Shown here: positions 51,983 to 61,373 of the stretch, piece by piece
How the letters are laid out: each line of letters starts with the position of its first letter
Position numbering within the stretch: position 1 is the stretch's first letter
Source of the DNA: Sphingomonas sp. So64.6b
Lineage (GTDB): Bacteria; Pseudomonadota; Alphaproteobacteria; Sphingomonadales; Sphingomonadaceae
NCBI RefSeq assembly: GCF_014171475.1
Contig: NZ_CP048817.1
Coordinates: 4,340,001-4,404,000 of the forward strand
Direction: 5' to 3'
Length of the DNA: 64,000 nt
Program-made: the position numbers and the translations under genes
The notes under the pieces: model-generated
What the model was told of the DNA's origin: nothing
Databases searched by the model: none
The model's input: the letters and a program-made list of their open reading frames with translations, nothing else

Positions 51983-52102
51983 GCCCCGATCGGCACCGCC
52001 GCCGCGCTCTTTGACATGACCATCAGCCAGCGCGTCGCTTTGACGATCATATCCGGCATCCCCAAGGTCATGACCTTGGAGGTCATCGACCGCCTGACCT
52101 GA
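51983..52102 (+). other. possible 3' remnant of a gene
   Basis: After a TAG at 51977-51979 a frame of about 40 codons with normal GC-rich codon use runs to TGA at 52100-52102. From its only ATG (52016) it reads MTISQRVALTIISGIPKVMT and continues to VIDRLT. The upstream codons are also protein-like (GTAAALFD), as if a longer gene had lost its 5' end. No family is recognised, and it could equally be a short leader or chance. Confidence 0.25.
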
Positions 52103-52142
52103 ATTTGGCACGAGCGCTCAACTGGCGCGGGAGATAATACAG

Positions 52143-53126
52143 GTGAGATCATTCCTTTTGGCGTCGGCCATGTTTCTGACGATCGGTGCCTCCGCGCCGG
52201 CGACCTCGGCGCCCGCTGCGCCCGAAACGCGGCTCGATCATGTCCTGCTCTGGGGCCGCAGCATCGACGAGGTCACGTCGATCATGGCGGTGAAACTCGG
52301 CTTCCAGGTTCGTGCGGGGCGCAACCCCGGCGGCGTGGCCAACCGCTATATCCGCTTCGCCGATACCAGCTTCATGGAGTTGCTCGGCGTCACCCGGTCC
52401 GACCCGCAATATGATCCGGGCATGAAGGAGGATCGGGTCGCGCTCAAGGATGGTCCGGGCGCGCGAACCTTCGGCTTCCGTTCGTCGCGGCTCGACACGA
52501 TCCAGGCTTCGCTCAAGGCGCTCGGTTATCCGGTGACGCAAATGTTCTCCGGTCCGGATAGCGCGAAGCCGGGCTGGCGGCTGTTCGCGTTCGATCGTCC
52601 GCCGTTGTCCAGCAACACCTTTTTCATCGACTATAACGCCGGTTACGCGCCGGATCAGGCTGATCCGACCAACGCGGACGACTATCGCGTGAGTCGTGAC
52701 CATCCCAACAGTGCGCACGAGCTCTCCGCGATCTGGCTGGTCTCGCCGGATGCCGATCCCGACCGTCAGCAGCTCGAACGGATGGGCTATGGCAAGGCGG
52801 TTCCTGTGCGCTTGCCCGTAGTCGGCGCAAAGGGGTTCTGCGTCCCTGTCGGCCCCACCGCATTGCTGCTTCTGCAGCCCGATGGCGCGGGTGTTGCAGC
52901 CGATGTCGTGGCAAGTGGCGGCGCGCGCGTGCTGGGGGTCAGTTTCGGCGCGACCGATCTCGGTCGGGCGCAGCGCTGGGCCGAACGCGGTTATGAGCGC
53001 AAGCTGTCGCGCTATCCCGGCCTGTCGGGCGACTCATTCCTCGCACCGACGCGGGATGATCTTGGCATGGTGATCGAATTCCACGCGCTGCCGGCAAAAG
53101 CCGCCGGACCGTGCGGCGGGGCCTGA
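52143..53126 (+). CDS. secreted glyoxalase-like (VOC) domain protein
   Basis: A 327-residue protein with a signal peptide (FLLASAMFLTIGASAPATSA) followed by a Glyoxalase_3-like VOC domain: ETRLDHVLLWGRSIDEVTSI, GVANRYIRFADTSFMELLGV and SNTFFIDYNAGY. A second beta-alpha-beta module ends in DDLGMVIEFHALPAK. Possible metal ligands are the His in LDHVLLW and the Glu residues in MELLGV and VIEFHA. The GTG start at 52143 follows GGGAGA. A periplasmic location is unusual for VOC enzymes; the substrate is unknown. Confidence 0.83.
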   Translation: MRSFLLASAMFLTIGASAPATSAPAAPETRLDHVLLWGRSIDEVTSIMAVKLGFQVRAGRNPGGVANRYIRFADTSFMELLGVTRSDPQYDPGMKEDRVALKDGPGARTFGFRSSRLDTIQASLKALGYPVTQMFSGPDSAKPGWRLFAFDRPPLSSNTFFIDYNAGYAPDQADPTNADDYRVSRDHPNSAHELSAIWLVSPDADPDRQQLERMGYGKAVPVRLPVVGAKGFCVPVGPTALLLLQPDGAGVAADVVASGGARVLGVSFGATDLGRAQRWAERGYERKLSRYPGLSGDSFLAPTRDDLGMVIEFHALPAKAAGPCGGA

Positions 53127-53133
53127 ACCCCGC

Positions 53134-54666
53134 TCACTCGCGTTGCATGCCTCGCGGCTCGAGTTCTGCGCCGCTGACCTGCACGGTCTTCAGATAGTCC
53201 GCGATCCGGTCACTGTCCGCGACGGTGGCCCGCGCGCCGATATAGCCGTCCGGGCGGACAAGCAGCAGGGCGCCGTCGACCAAGCCATAAGCGGCGGCCA
53301 ACTGATCCTCGTGGTCGTGAAATTCACCGTCCGCGCCGGTTCGGTAGACGTGCAGGCTGGGGCTCGCCGGCGGCAGAGAGGCGGCATCGACACTGCGGGC
53401 GATCAACGTCCAATGCGGTCCCCGGAACAGATCGAACAGCCGAAGGGGCTGGCCCCCGGCGCCATGGAGCAATGCGTCCGGCGCGCGGTCGCCGGATCGC
53501 ACACCCTCCTGCCGGTCAGGCAAGTCCAGCGACAGCGACGATCCGGGATAACCGAGATCGAGTTGATGGACATCTCGGCCGCGCCGCATATCGCCTTGCT
53601 TGGCCTTTTCCAGCAGGTCGGTGGTCATGCCGAGCATCGCGGCTGCGATCGGGCGGCGTTCCTCTTCATAGGTGTCGAGCAATGCGTCAGGCGCGCCCGC
53701 CAGCACGGCCGCGAGTTTCCAGCCGAGATTATAGGCGTCCTGCACGCTGGTGTTCAGGCCCTGACCACCGGTCGGCGGATGGACATGCGCGGCGTCCCCC
53801 ATCAGGAGCACGCGGCCAACCCGATAATGATCGGCGAGGCGCGCGTTCATGCCATAGGCCGATGCCCAGAGGACGTTGCGCACGGTGACGGTGTCACCGG
53901 GCAAACGCGCATCGATGAACGCCTGAAGGCCGGCCACCGACAGATCGGTCTCACCATCGATCGGGATCGGCGCCTGGAGCTGGAATAGGTCGCTATGCGG
54001 CAACGGGCAGAACGAGATTTGCCGCGCCATATCGCCTTCGTTAAACCGGTGCCACGCGTCGCGCGTCAGGCCATCGAGCACGAGATCGGCGACCATCGCC
54101 CGCACGCCAAGCGTCATGCCCGAAAAGCCGAGCTGCAGCGCTTGCCGAACGAAGGACCGCCCGCCATCGCCGCCGACCAGGTAACGACAGCGGATCGTCT
54201 CGATGCCGTCTGGCCCCGCCACCTGCGCGGTGACCATGTCGGCGTCCTGTGCGAACGCCTGGAGTTCGCGTCCATAGTCCGGCGCGGCATCGAATTCGGC
54301 CAGCCGCTCGCGCAGCACCGCCTCGGTCCGGTACTGCGGGACCATCAGCGGCGTGCGGTATGGTTCTCCGGCGCTCGGCGGTGCGATAACGATATTTTGC
54401 GAGTCGGTGGAGCCGCCATCGTCATGATGGTCGCGCAGCGGCGGATAATGGCTGCCGGCCGCGGCGATCCGGTCGATGATACCCAGATCCTCGAATACCT
54501 CCTGTGTGCGCGGCTGGATGCCCTTGCCGCGCGACCCGGCAAACGGCCCGGCGAGCTTGTCGATCAACCGGAACGATACTCCGCGCCGCGCCAGATCGAC
54601 CGCTAGTATGAGTCCGGCGGCACCGGCGCCGCAGATCAGCACCTCGATCGAGTCCCGGTCTTCCAT
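53134..54666 (-). CDS. FAD-dependent aromatic-type monooxygenase
   Basis: A 510-residue flavoprotein hydroxylase of the PheA/TfdB/UbiH group. The N-terminal dinucleotide fold is VLICGAGAAGLILAVDLARR. A DG-like motif lies in YLVGGDGGRSFVRQ, and the FAD ribose-binding motif is RVLLMGDAAHVHPPTGGQGL followed by NTSVQDAYNLGWKLAAVL. A C-terminal thioredoxin-like domain (LFDLFRGPHWTLIAR) is typical of phenol hydroxylase relatives. It is divergent from a MarR regulator with two matching palindromes between and beyond the starts, suggesting substrate-responsive repression. The aromatic substrate cannot be read off. Confidence 0.9.
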   Translation of the reverse strand: MEDRDSIEVLICGAGAAGLILAVDLARRGVSFRLIDKLAGPFAGSRGKGIQPRTQEVFEDLGIIDRIAAAGSHYPPLRDHHDDGGSTDSQNIVIAPPSAGEPYRTPLMVPQYRTEAVLRERLAEFDAAPDYGRELQAFAQDADMVTAQVAGPDGIETIRCRYLVGGDGGRSFVRQALQLGFSGMTLGVRAMVADLVLDGLTRDAWHRFNEGDMARQISFCPLPHSDLFQLQAPIPIDGETDLSVAGLQAFIDARLPGDTVTVRNVLWASAYGMNARLADHYRVGRVLLMGDAAHVHPPTGGQGLNTSVQDAYNLGWKLAAVLAGAPDALLDTYEEERRPIAAAMLGMTTDLLEKAKQGDMRRGRDVHQLDLGYPGSSLSLDLPDRQEGVRSGDRAPDALLHGAGGQPLRLFDLFRGPHWTLIARSVDAASLPPASPSLHVYRTGADGEFHDHEDQLAAAYGLVDGALLLVRPDGYIGARATVADSDRIADYLKTVQVSGAELEPRGMQRE

Positions 54667-54676
54667 ATCAGCCTCC

Positions 54677-54744
54677 TATGTGTATGATGCACATATCAAG
54701 CCGGAGGCGATGCGTGTCAATAAATAAAGTGCATAATACACATA
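54677..54744. promoter_or_regulatory. two putative MarR operators
   Basis: Site 1 (54677-54695) reads TATGTGTATGATGCACATA, and site 2 (54726-54744) read on the minus strand is TATGTGTATTATGCACTTT. Both carry TGTGTATNATGCAC, an inverted repeat of TGTG/CACA type. Site 1 is 11 bp before the monooxygenase ATG and abuts the MarR ribosome-binding site; site 2 falls in the first codons of the regulator. Dual repression of both genes is inferred. Confidence 0.7.
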
Positions 54745-55208
54745 TATCGGCTGCCTTGCCCGAACTGCATCGCTCGCTGATCGATATCGTGAGCGTGATG
54801 AACCGGCCCGAAAATGACGCGGCGATGCTTGAAGCGGCGGGGCTGTCATTCGAACGCGCGCTGTTTCCGCTCATCGTGTTGGTCGAGCGTCTCGGCCCGA
54901 TCGGCGTGGTCGATCTCGCGGGGCGGGTGGGGCGCGACTATACCACCGTCAGCCGGCAGGTAGCGCGACTCGAAGAGCTCGGGCTGGTAAGCCGCCGTGC
55001 CGGCACGACAGACCGCCGCGTGCGCGAAGCGGTGATCACGCCACAGGGCAAGATCGCCACCGATGCCGTCGATAAGGCACGCGAACGCATGGCCCTGGCG
55101 CTGTTCCAGGACTGGAGCCGCAGTGACTTCGACGAACTGCTACGGTTGATGCGGATGCTGGCCGACGGGTTCAGCGCGGCGCCGGCTGCGATTGCCGCTT
55201 CGACGTGA
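54714..55208 (+). CDS. MarR-family transcriptional regulator
   Basis: A 164-residue winged-helix regulator: AGLSFERALFPLIVLVERLG, PIGVVDLAGRVGRDYTTVSR (recognition helix), QVARLEELGLVSRRAGTTDR and RVREAVITPQGKIATD (wing). GTG 54714 is selected because GGAGG lies 7 bases upstream; the fold proper begins some 20 residues later, so a start further inside is possible. Divergent from the FAD monooxygenase gene, with shared palindromes, it is probably that gene's repressor. Confidence 0.88.
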   Translation: MSINKVHNTHISAALPELHRSLIDIVSVMNRPENDAAMLEAAGLSFERALFPLIVLVERLGPIGVVDLAGRVGRDYTTVSRQVARLEELGLVSRRAGTTDRRVREAVITPQGKIATDAVDKARERMALALFQDWSRSDFDELLRLMRMLADGFSAAPAAIAAST

Positions 55209-55228
55209 AGACCATCGCCGGCTCCGGT

Positions 55229-55660
55229 TCATCCCCGCCGGATGCGATGTGCCTCGAGTCCCGCGCGAAACTCGAGCGGGAGCGCGGTCGCGTTCACGCC
55301 GCCGCTCATCACGATCACCGTGTCGCAGGTCGCGATCGGTTCGCCGTTCTGGAACGCTGTCGACAGCAGGTACCAGCTACGCGTGCCGATATCGCCCACC
55401 CCGGTTGCGATCTCGACATCGCCAGGGAAATGCCCCTCGGCGAGATAGTTGATCTCGACCTTGGCGACGAGCCAGCGATGACCGTGCCAGCCCGACAGGT
55501 CCATCGCCTTGTTGAAACGCACCCGTCCGCTCTCGAACAGCGCCGCCATCGCGACATTGTTGATATGGCCGAGCACGTCCAAATCCTGGAACCGGGTCTG
55601 GATGGCTTCGCTATGCGGATAGCTGGCGGGGTCTAGCCGCCATGGTTCTGGTCGTGCGAT
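55229..55660 (-). CDS. acyl-CoA thioesterase (4HBT) with apparent ATC start
   Basis: A hotdog-fold thioesterase: TRFQDLDVLGHINNVAMAAL (catalytic Asp/His-Ile-Asn-Asn pattern of 4HBT enzymes), ALFESGRVRFNKAM, then WLVAKVEINYLAEGHFPGDV. The first conventional start is the GTG at 55582, which falls inside the DLDVLGHINN active-site motif. The same frame continues upstream with convincing protein (RPEPWRLDPASYPHSEAIQT) to an ATC at 55660, placed 6 bases after GGGGGAGA. It is therefore annotated from ATC 55660 (143 residues). A mutated ATG, a rare non-ATG start or a sequence error could explain it; a truncated inactive product is the other reading. Confidence 0.78.
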   Translation of the reverse strand: MARPEPWRLDPASYPHSEAIQTRFQDLDVLGHINNVAMAALFESGRVRFNKAMDLSGWHGHRWLVAKVEINYLAEGHFPGDVEIATGVGDIGTRSWYLLSTAFQNGEPIATCDTVIVMSGGVNATALPLEFRAGLEAHRIRRG

Positions 55661-55765
55661 CGGTCGTCTCCCCCTTGTCCGTTCGCTCCGCGCACCATCG
55701 CAACGCCGTCTCGATGCAGCGTTTTCGACGGCACCCGAACCGACCGGTGACGTATAGCGCGCGGC

Positions 55766-56548
55766 TTAGCGCGGCGCCATGCGGATCGCGCCGTCCAGAC
55801 GCACATCCTCGCCGTTGAAATAGCTGTTCTCGATCATGGTCAGCGCGAGGTGGGCGTATTCAGGCGCGTTGCCGAGCCGTTTGGGGAATGGCACGCTGGC
55901 GGCGAGCGCGTCCTTTACCGGTGGCGGCGCGCCCTGCATCAGTGGCGTGTTGAAAATGCCGGGCAGGATCGTGTTGACGCGAATTCCCTCGCTCATCAGG
56001 TCGCGCGCGATTGGCAGGGTCATGCCGACCACGCCGCCTTTCGACGCGGAGTAAGCGGCCTGGCCGATCTGGCCGTCCTCGGCGGCGACGCTCGCGGTCA
56101 TCACGATCGCGCCGCGCTCGCCATCGTCACCCGGGTCGAGCGTCAGCATGCCCGCCGCCGACTTGGCGACGCAGCGGAACGTGCCGACCAGATTGATCTG
56201 GATAAGCCAGTCGAACGCAGCGAGCGGGAAATGCTTGATGCTGCCATCTTCCTTCGACCGGCTCGCGGTCTTCACCGCATTGCCGGTGCCGGCACAGCAA
56301 ACGAGAACGCTTTCCTGCCCATGCGCGGCGCGTGCCTTGGCGAAGCCGGCATCGACGCTCTCGTCCGAGGTCACGTTCACTTCACAGAAGATGCCGCCGA
56401 TATCGGCAGCGACCTTCTCGCCTTTTTCCGCCTGCAGGTCGAAGATCGCGACCTTGACGCCCTTGGCCGCGAGCGCGCGCGCGGTCGCTTCGCCAAGGCC
56501 GGAAGAGCCGCCGGTGACGACGGCTGCGATGGTGTTGTCGAGTTTCAT
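55766..56548 (-). CDS. short-chain dehydrogenase (3-hydroxyacyl-CoA dehydrogenase type)
   Basis: A 260-residue classical SDR. The cofactor motif is AVVTGGSSGLGEATARALAA with NAD preference suggested by IFDLQ. VCCAGTGN is the NAG-like stretch, the catalytic Ser is in VMTASVAAEDGQIG, and Tyr/Lys are in AAYSASKGG. The internal segment SKEDGSIKHFPLAAFDWLIQ and the C-terminus FNGEDVRLDGAIRMAP are characteristic of the HSD10-like 3-hydroxyacyl-CoA dehydrogenases. It lies downstream of a thiolase on the same strand with a palindromic repeat between, consistent with the last two steps of beta-oxidation. Confidence 0.9.
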   Translation of the reverse strand: MKLDNTIAAVVTGGSSGLGEATARALAAKGVKVAIFDLQAEKGEKVAADIGGIFCEVNVTSDESVDAGFAKARAAHGQESVLVCCAGTGNAVKTASRSKEDGSIKHFPLAAFDWLIQINLVGTFRCVAKSAAGMLTLDPGDDGERGAIVMTASVAAEDGQIGQAAYSASKGGVVGMTLPIARDLMSEGIRVNTILPGIFNTPLMQGAPPPVKDALAASVPFPKRLGNAPEYAHLALTMIENSYFNGEDVRLDGAIRMAPR

Positions 56549-56570
56549 GATGTCCTCTCCCTAAAATGGA

Positions 56571-56676
56571 CGTCATGCTGAACTTGTTTCAGCATCCAGG
56601 CGCGGTCAGTTGATCCACGACCATGTCCGTTTGGCGGATGACCGCGCATGGACCCTGAAACGAGTTCAGGGTGACG
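56571..56676. repeat. double-hairpin palindromic repeat with compensated arms
   Basis: Inverted 38-bp arms (56571-56608 and 56639-56676) sit around a 30-bp centre between the SDR and thiolase genes. Each arm is also a hairpin: ATGCTGAAC...GTTTCAGCAT on the left and ACCCTGAAA...GAGTTCAGGGT on the right. Differences between the arms occur in pairs that preserve the small stems. Confidence 0.8.
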
Positions 56677-56688
56677 GGTTTTGGTTGG

Positions 56689-57861
<1,173 letters not shown>

Positions 57862-57965
57862 TCCGACTCTCCTATAAGTCCCAATTTGCAACCTCTCTTG
57901 CTCAATCCGGCGTGCTCGGCAAGGGTCGCGCGAACAGCCTCATTGCCCGAAGCGGAGAGTCCCCG

Positions 57966-58631
57966 ATGAAAGTGTCCGAAGCCGTAGCGGCACGCCGATC
58001 GGTGCGCGGTTTCCTCGATACGCCGGTCGATGCGGAGTTGCTGCGCGACGTGGTGACAAAGGCCGCACGAGCTGCGACCGGCGGCAATTTGCAGCCCTGG
58101 CATGTCGACCTGCTCAGCGGTGCGCCGCTGGCTGAGCTCAAGGCGATCGTCGCGGCGAAACTGATCGCCGGCGAGACCGAAGAGCCAGCTTATCAGATCT
58201 ATCCGGCACCGCTCTCCGCCCCCTATCGCGACCGTCGCTTCGCGGTCGGTGAGGCGATGTATGGGGAGATCGGCATTCCGCGTGAGGACAGGGCGGCACG
58301 GCGCATGTGGTTCGCGCGCAACTTTCGGTTCTTCGGCGCGCCGGCCGCCCTGTTTTGCACCGTCGACCGTCAGATGGGGCCGCCGCAATGGGCCGATCTC
58401 GGCATGTATCTGCAGAATGTCATGCTGCTGGCGGTCGAAGCGGGGCTTGCGACCTGTCCGCAGGAATGCTGGGCGATGTATCCCGGGACGATCACGTCGT
58501 TCCTCGGCACGCCGGCCGAGCGCATGCTCTTTTGCGGCATGGCGATCGGTTATGAAGATACAGAAGAGCCCGCCAACCGCTTGCGCAGTTCACGGGCTCC
58601 GGAAGAGGAATGGCTGTCGGTACGGAGCTAA
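57966..58631 (+). CDS. nitroreductase-family flavoprotein
   Basis: A 221-residue FMN-dependent oxidoreductase: VSEAVAARRSVRGFLDTPVD with the FMN-binding Arg-Arg-Ser-x-Arg pattern, ARAATGGNLQPWHVDLLSG, then QMGPPQWADLGMYLQNVMLL and AGLATCPQECWAMYPG, and a C-terminal FCGMAIGYEDTEEPANRL. CGGAGAG precedes ATG 57966. It is divergent from the thiolase gene and overlaps the following small minus-strand gene by 4 bp. Natural electron acceptors of this branch are unknown. Confidence 0.92.
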   Translation: MKVSEAVAARRSVRGFLDTPVDAELLRDVVTKAARAATGGNLQPWHVDLLSGAPLAELKAIVAAKLIAGETEEPAYQIYPAPLSAPYRDRRFAVGEAMYGEIGIPREDRAARRMWFARNFRFFGAPAALFCTVDRQMGPPQWADLGMYLQNVMLLAVEAGLATCPQECWAMYPGTITSFLGTPAERMLFCGMAIGYEDTEEPANRLRSSRAPEEEWLSVRS

Positions 58632-58894
58632 AGCACCACGGTTCGCGGTCTGGCTTCCTCGATCGCGACCAGAATCATGCGTTCCCACACCGCCGGGTCT
58701 CCGGCCGCGGCCATCGCCTCGTCGGGCGCGCGTAGCGTGTGCAGCACGGCGACCGCATCGTCGAGATGGTCTTTCCAGGCCCGTTCCACCAGATCGCGGG
58801 CGGAGTCTTCGTCGCCGTCGGCATTGGCGCTGATGCGCCGGCCGGCAAGCACCCGGGCGATCCGTTCGGCGGCTGGAGTGATGGCGACGTCCAT
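58628..58894 (-). CDS. small conserved-looking protein of unknown function
   Basis: An 88-residue acidic helical protein: MDVAITPAAERIARVLAGRR, ARDLVERAWKDHLDDAVAVL and EAMAAAGDPAVWERMILVAI. GAGGAGAG lies 7 bases before ATG 58894, a strong sign it is translated. It has no membrane segment, signal peptide or recognised domain. It lies 64 bp upstream of the end of nothing coding, between the helicase stop (58959) and the convergent nitroreductase stop, and could be co-transcribed with the helicase gene. Confidence 0.72.
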   Translation of the reverse strand: MDVAITPAAERIARVLAGRRISANADGDEDSARDLVERAWKDHLDDAVAVLHTLRAPDEAMAAAGDPAVWERMILVAIEEARPRTVVL

Positions 58895-58958
58895 GATGCT
58901 CTCCTCAGGGTTCACCCTGAACCAAACACCCGGGACGCCGCTGGTATCCCTTATGACG

Positions 58959-60386
58959 TCAAGCCGCTGGCGAACGACGTCCGCCGCCCGAATGCTGGCG
59001 GCGTGGACCGCCGCCCGCAGGACGGCCGGCATTGCCGCCGGAACGGCCCGGGCCACCGGGACGATGGCCGCCAGCCGGACGACCCGCACCCTCGGGACGG
59101 CCACCACCTGGACGACCGGCACCCTCGGCGCGCTGACCGGTCGGACGCGCGGCATGCGTTGCGCGCGGCGGCGCGCGGTGACGGCCGCTGTCGTCGCGGC
59201 GGCGCTCGTCATCGGCACCGGCCGGGCGGTTGGCCTTGATTTTCGCCGCCTCTGCGGTGAAGCCCTCGGGCAATTCCATCACGTTGGGCTTGACCCGCGT
59301 CAGCTTCTCGATGTCGCGCAGATATGGCCGCTCGTCGCTCGCGCAGAAGCTGATCGCCACGCCGCTCGCGCCGGCCCGTGCGGTCCGGCCGATGCGGTGG
59401 ACATATTGCTCGGGCACATTGGGCAGTTCGAAGTTGAACACATGGCTGACGCCAGTCACGTCGATACCGCGCGCGGCGATATCGGTCGCGATCAGCACCT
59501 TGGCCTTGCCCGCCTTGAACTCGGCCAGCGCCCGCTCGCGCTGCGGCTGGCTCTTGTTGCCATGGATCGCGTTGGCGGCGATCCCGGCATGGCCAAGCAG
59601 CTTCACGACGCGGTCGGCGCCATGCTTGGTGCGGGTAAACACCAGCGCTCGCTCGACGGCTTCGTCGCGCAACAGGATGGTCAGCAGCGCCTGCTTCTCG
59701 GCCTGGTTGATGAAGGTGACATGCTGGTCGACGCGCTCGGCGGTAGTCGAAACCGGCGCGACCTTGACGGTCACCGGATCCTTGAGGAACTGGTCGGCCA
59801 GCTCGCGGATCGCGTTGGGCATCGTCGCCGAGAAGAACAGGGTCTGGCGCTGCTTGGGCAGCATCCGGACGATCTTGCGCAGCGCATGGATGAAGCCCAG
59901 GTCGAGCATCTGGTCGGCTTCGTCGAGGACGAGGATCTCCAGCGTCGCCAGGCTGACGAAGCGCTGCTCGATCAGGTCGAGCAGGCGGCCCGGCGTGGCG
60001 ACCAGAATGTCGACGCCGCGTGCCATGTCCTGACGGTTCTTGTTGATGCTGGTGCCGCCGAACACGGTCGCGACCGACATTTTGGAGAACTTCCCGTAAT
60101 CGCGCGCGCTATCGGCGATCTGGCTGGCCAGTTCGCGCGTCGGGGCGAGTACGAGCATGCGGCAATGCGTCGGCAGCACGCGCTTCTCTTCGTTGACCAG
60201 ACGCTGGATCGACGGCAGCACGAATGCGGCGGTCTTGCCGGTGCCGGTCTGCGCGATGCCGAGCAGGTCGCGGCCTTCGAGGAGAGTCGGGATCGACTGC
60301 TTCTGGATTGGGGTGGGGGTGGTGTAGCCCTTTGCTTCGAGAGCGCGGACCAGGGGTTCGGCAAGGCCGAGATGTGCGAAAGACAT
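58959..60386 (-). CDS. rhlE: DEAD-box RNA helicase (RhlE type)
   Basis: A 475-residue ATP-dependent RNA helicase: Q motif GYTTPTPIQKQSIPTLLEGR, Walker A GIAQTGTGKTAAF, APTRELASQ, ATPGRLLDL, LVLDEADQMLDLGF, FFSATMP, then ALVFTRTKHGADRVVKLLGH, ATDIAARGID and HRIGRTARAG. A C-terminal tail of about 75 residues is Gly/Arg/Pro-rich (GGGRPEGAGRPAGGHRPGGP), comparable in character to the PNPase tail. ATG 60386 gives the usual N-terminus (MSFAHLGLAEPLVRALEAKG). The 213-bp upstream gap shows only weak palindromes and may be a 5' leader. Roles in RNA decay or ribosome assembly are typical. Confidence 0.94.
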   Translation of the reverse strand: MSFAHLGLAEPLVRALEAKGYTTPTPIQKQSIPTLLEGRDLLGIAQTGTGKTAAFVLPSIQRLVNEEKRVLPTHCRMLVLAPTRELASQIADSARDYGKFSKMSVATVFGGTSINKNRQDMARGVDILVATPGRLLDLIEQRFVSLATLEILVLDEADQMLDLGFIHALRKIVRMLPKQRQTLFFSATMPNAIRELADQFLKDPVTVKVAPVSTTAERVDQHVTFINQAEKQALLTILLRDEAVERALVFTRTKHGADRVVKLLGHAGIAANAIHGNKSQPQRERALAEFKAGKAKVLIATDIAARGIDVTGVSHVFNFELPNVPEQYVHRIGRTARAGASGVAISFCASDERPYLRDIEKLTRVKPNVMELPEGFTAEAAKIKANRPAGADDERRRDDSGRHRAPPRATHAARPTGQRAEGAGRPGGGRPEGAGRPAGGHRPGGPGRSGGNAGRPAGGGPRRQHSGGGRRSPAA

Positions 60387-60599
60387 GAGTATGGATAGCC
60401 TGAATCGGCCAAGGCGCGTCGAATCGACGCACCAATGGCGGGGATGGTGACACCCCGCGTGAAAAGGGAAGCCTGTTAAAAACGACCGAGGCGGAGCCGG
60501 AACCTTGCGGATCCAATCACGCTGCATGACGCCTCGATGGGCGCTATGTAGATGCTGCGCTGCAAAATGTCAATCTGGGCAAGATGGTCGGCGGCGGCT

Positions 60600-61373
60600 C
60601 TATACCCTGCGCGCGGTCACAATCCAGGCACGAGAGTCAAATAGGACTCCGTCGGCGGTCGCGTGCACATCCAGCAAGGCGCGTAGCCGTTGGTGGGCTT
60701 TGTCCGCTGTCGAGTGCGTATCGGTAAAGCTGTCCTGCATGAACAGCTCGACCACCGCGTCGTGCGCCGCATCGACGTTCGGTCCGTAAAAGACCGGTTC
60801 ATGGACCTCGGCAAAGTCGATCGAGGCGAAGCCTGCTGCGGTCAAAATGCGCGAGGTGACCGCCCGATCGGCGAGCGAAAATGCTGGGCTTGCCTGTGTC
60901 GAAGAGGTTCGGGCCGGCGCCAGCGCCTGCTGGATGGCGATCGCCCATTCATTCTGCTTACGACCCTGCCACACCATCATTACGAGACGAGCGCCGGGGC
61001 GCATCGCCTGGCCGATATTAGTGAAGGCGGCGACCGGATCGGCGAAGAACATCGTCCCGAAACGACTGATGCACAGGTCGAAATACGCCGCCGGAAAGCG
61101 ATACACCTGCGCGTCGCCCAGCTCGAAGGCGGCGTTGTGAAGTCCCGCCTTCGCACTGCGCCGGCGCGCAATTTCGAGCATGTCCTCCGCCACATCCACG
61201 CCGAGCACGCTTCCCTCCGCCGCGGCGCGGGCAGCATCCCGGGTGGATTGCCCTCCGCCGCAGCCGATATCGAGCACGCGATCCTGCAGACCGATCTTGA
61301 GGGCGGCTCGAAAATGTTCCTGGTGCCGGTGCAATTCAGCATCGTAAAAAGCTGCGCGATCCAAAGCCATCAT
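60600..61373 (-). CDS. SAM-dependent methyltransferase (class I)
   Basis: A 257-residue Rossmann-fold methyltransferase: motif I is RVLDIGCGGGQSTRDAARAA, motif II SVLGVDVAEDMLEIARRRSA, FELGDAQVYRFPAAYFDLCI is the adenine-binding region, and RFGTMFFADPVAAFTNIGQA is motif IV/V. The DAELHRHQEHFRAALKIGL start resembles UbiE/CmoA-type or small-molecule methyltransferases. Its ATG overlaps the GST stop (ATGA), so the two are one transcription unit. The substrate is unknown. Confidence 0.88.
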   Translation of the reverse strand: MMALDRAAFYDAELHRHQEHFRAALKIGLQDRVLDIGCGGGQSTRDAARAAAEGSVLGVDVAEDMLEIARRRSAKAGLHNAAFELGDAQVYRFPAAYFDLCISRFGTMFFADPVAAFTNIGQAMRPGARLVMMVWQGRKQNEWAIAIQQALAPARTSSTQASPAFSLADRAVTSRILTAAGFASIDFAEVHEPVFYGPNVDAAHDAVVELFMQDSFTDTHSTADKAHQRLRALLDVHATADGVLFDSRAWIVTARRV

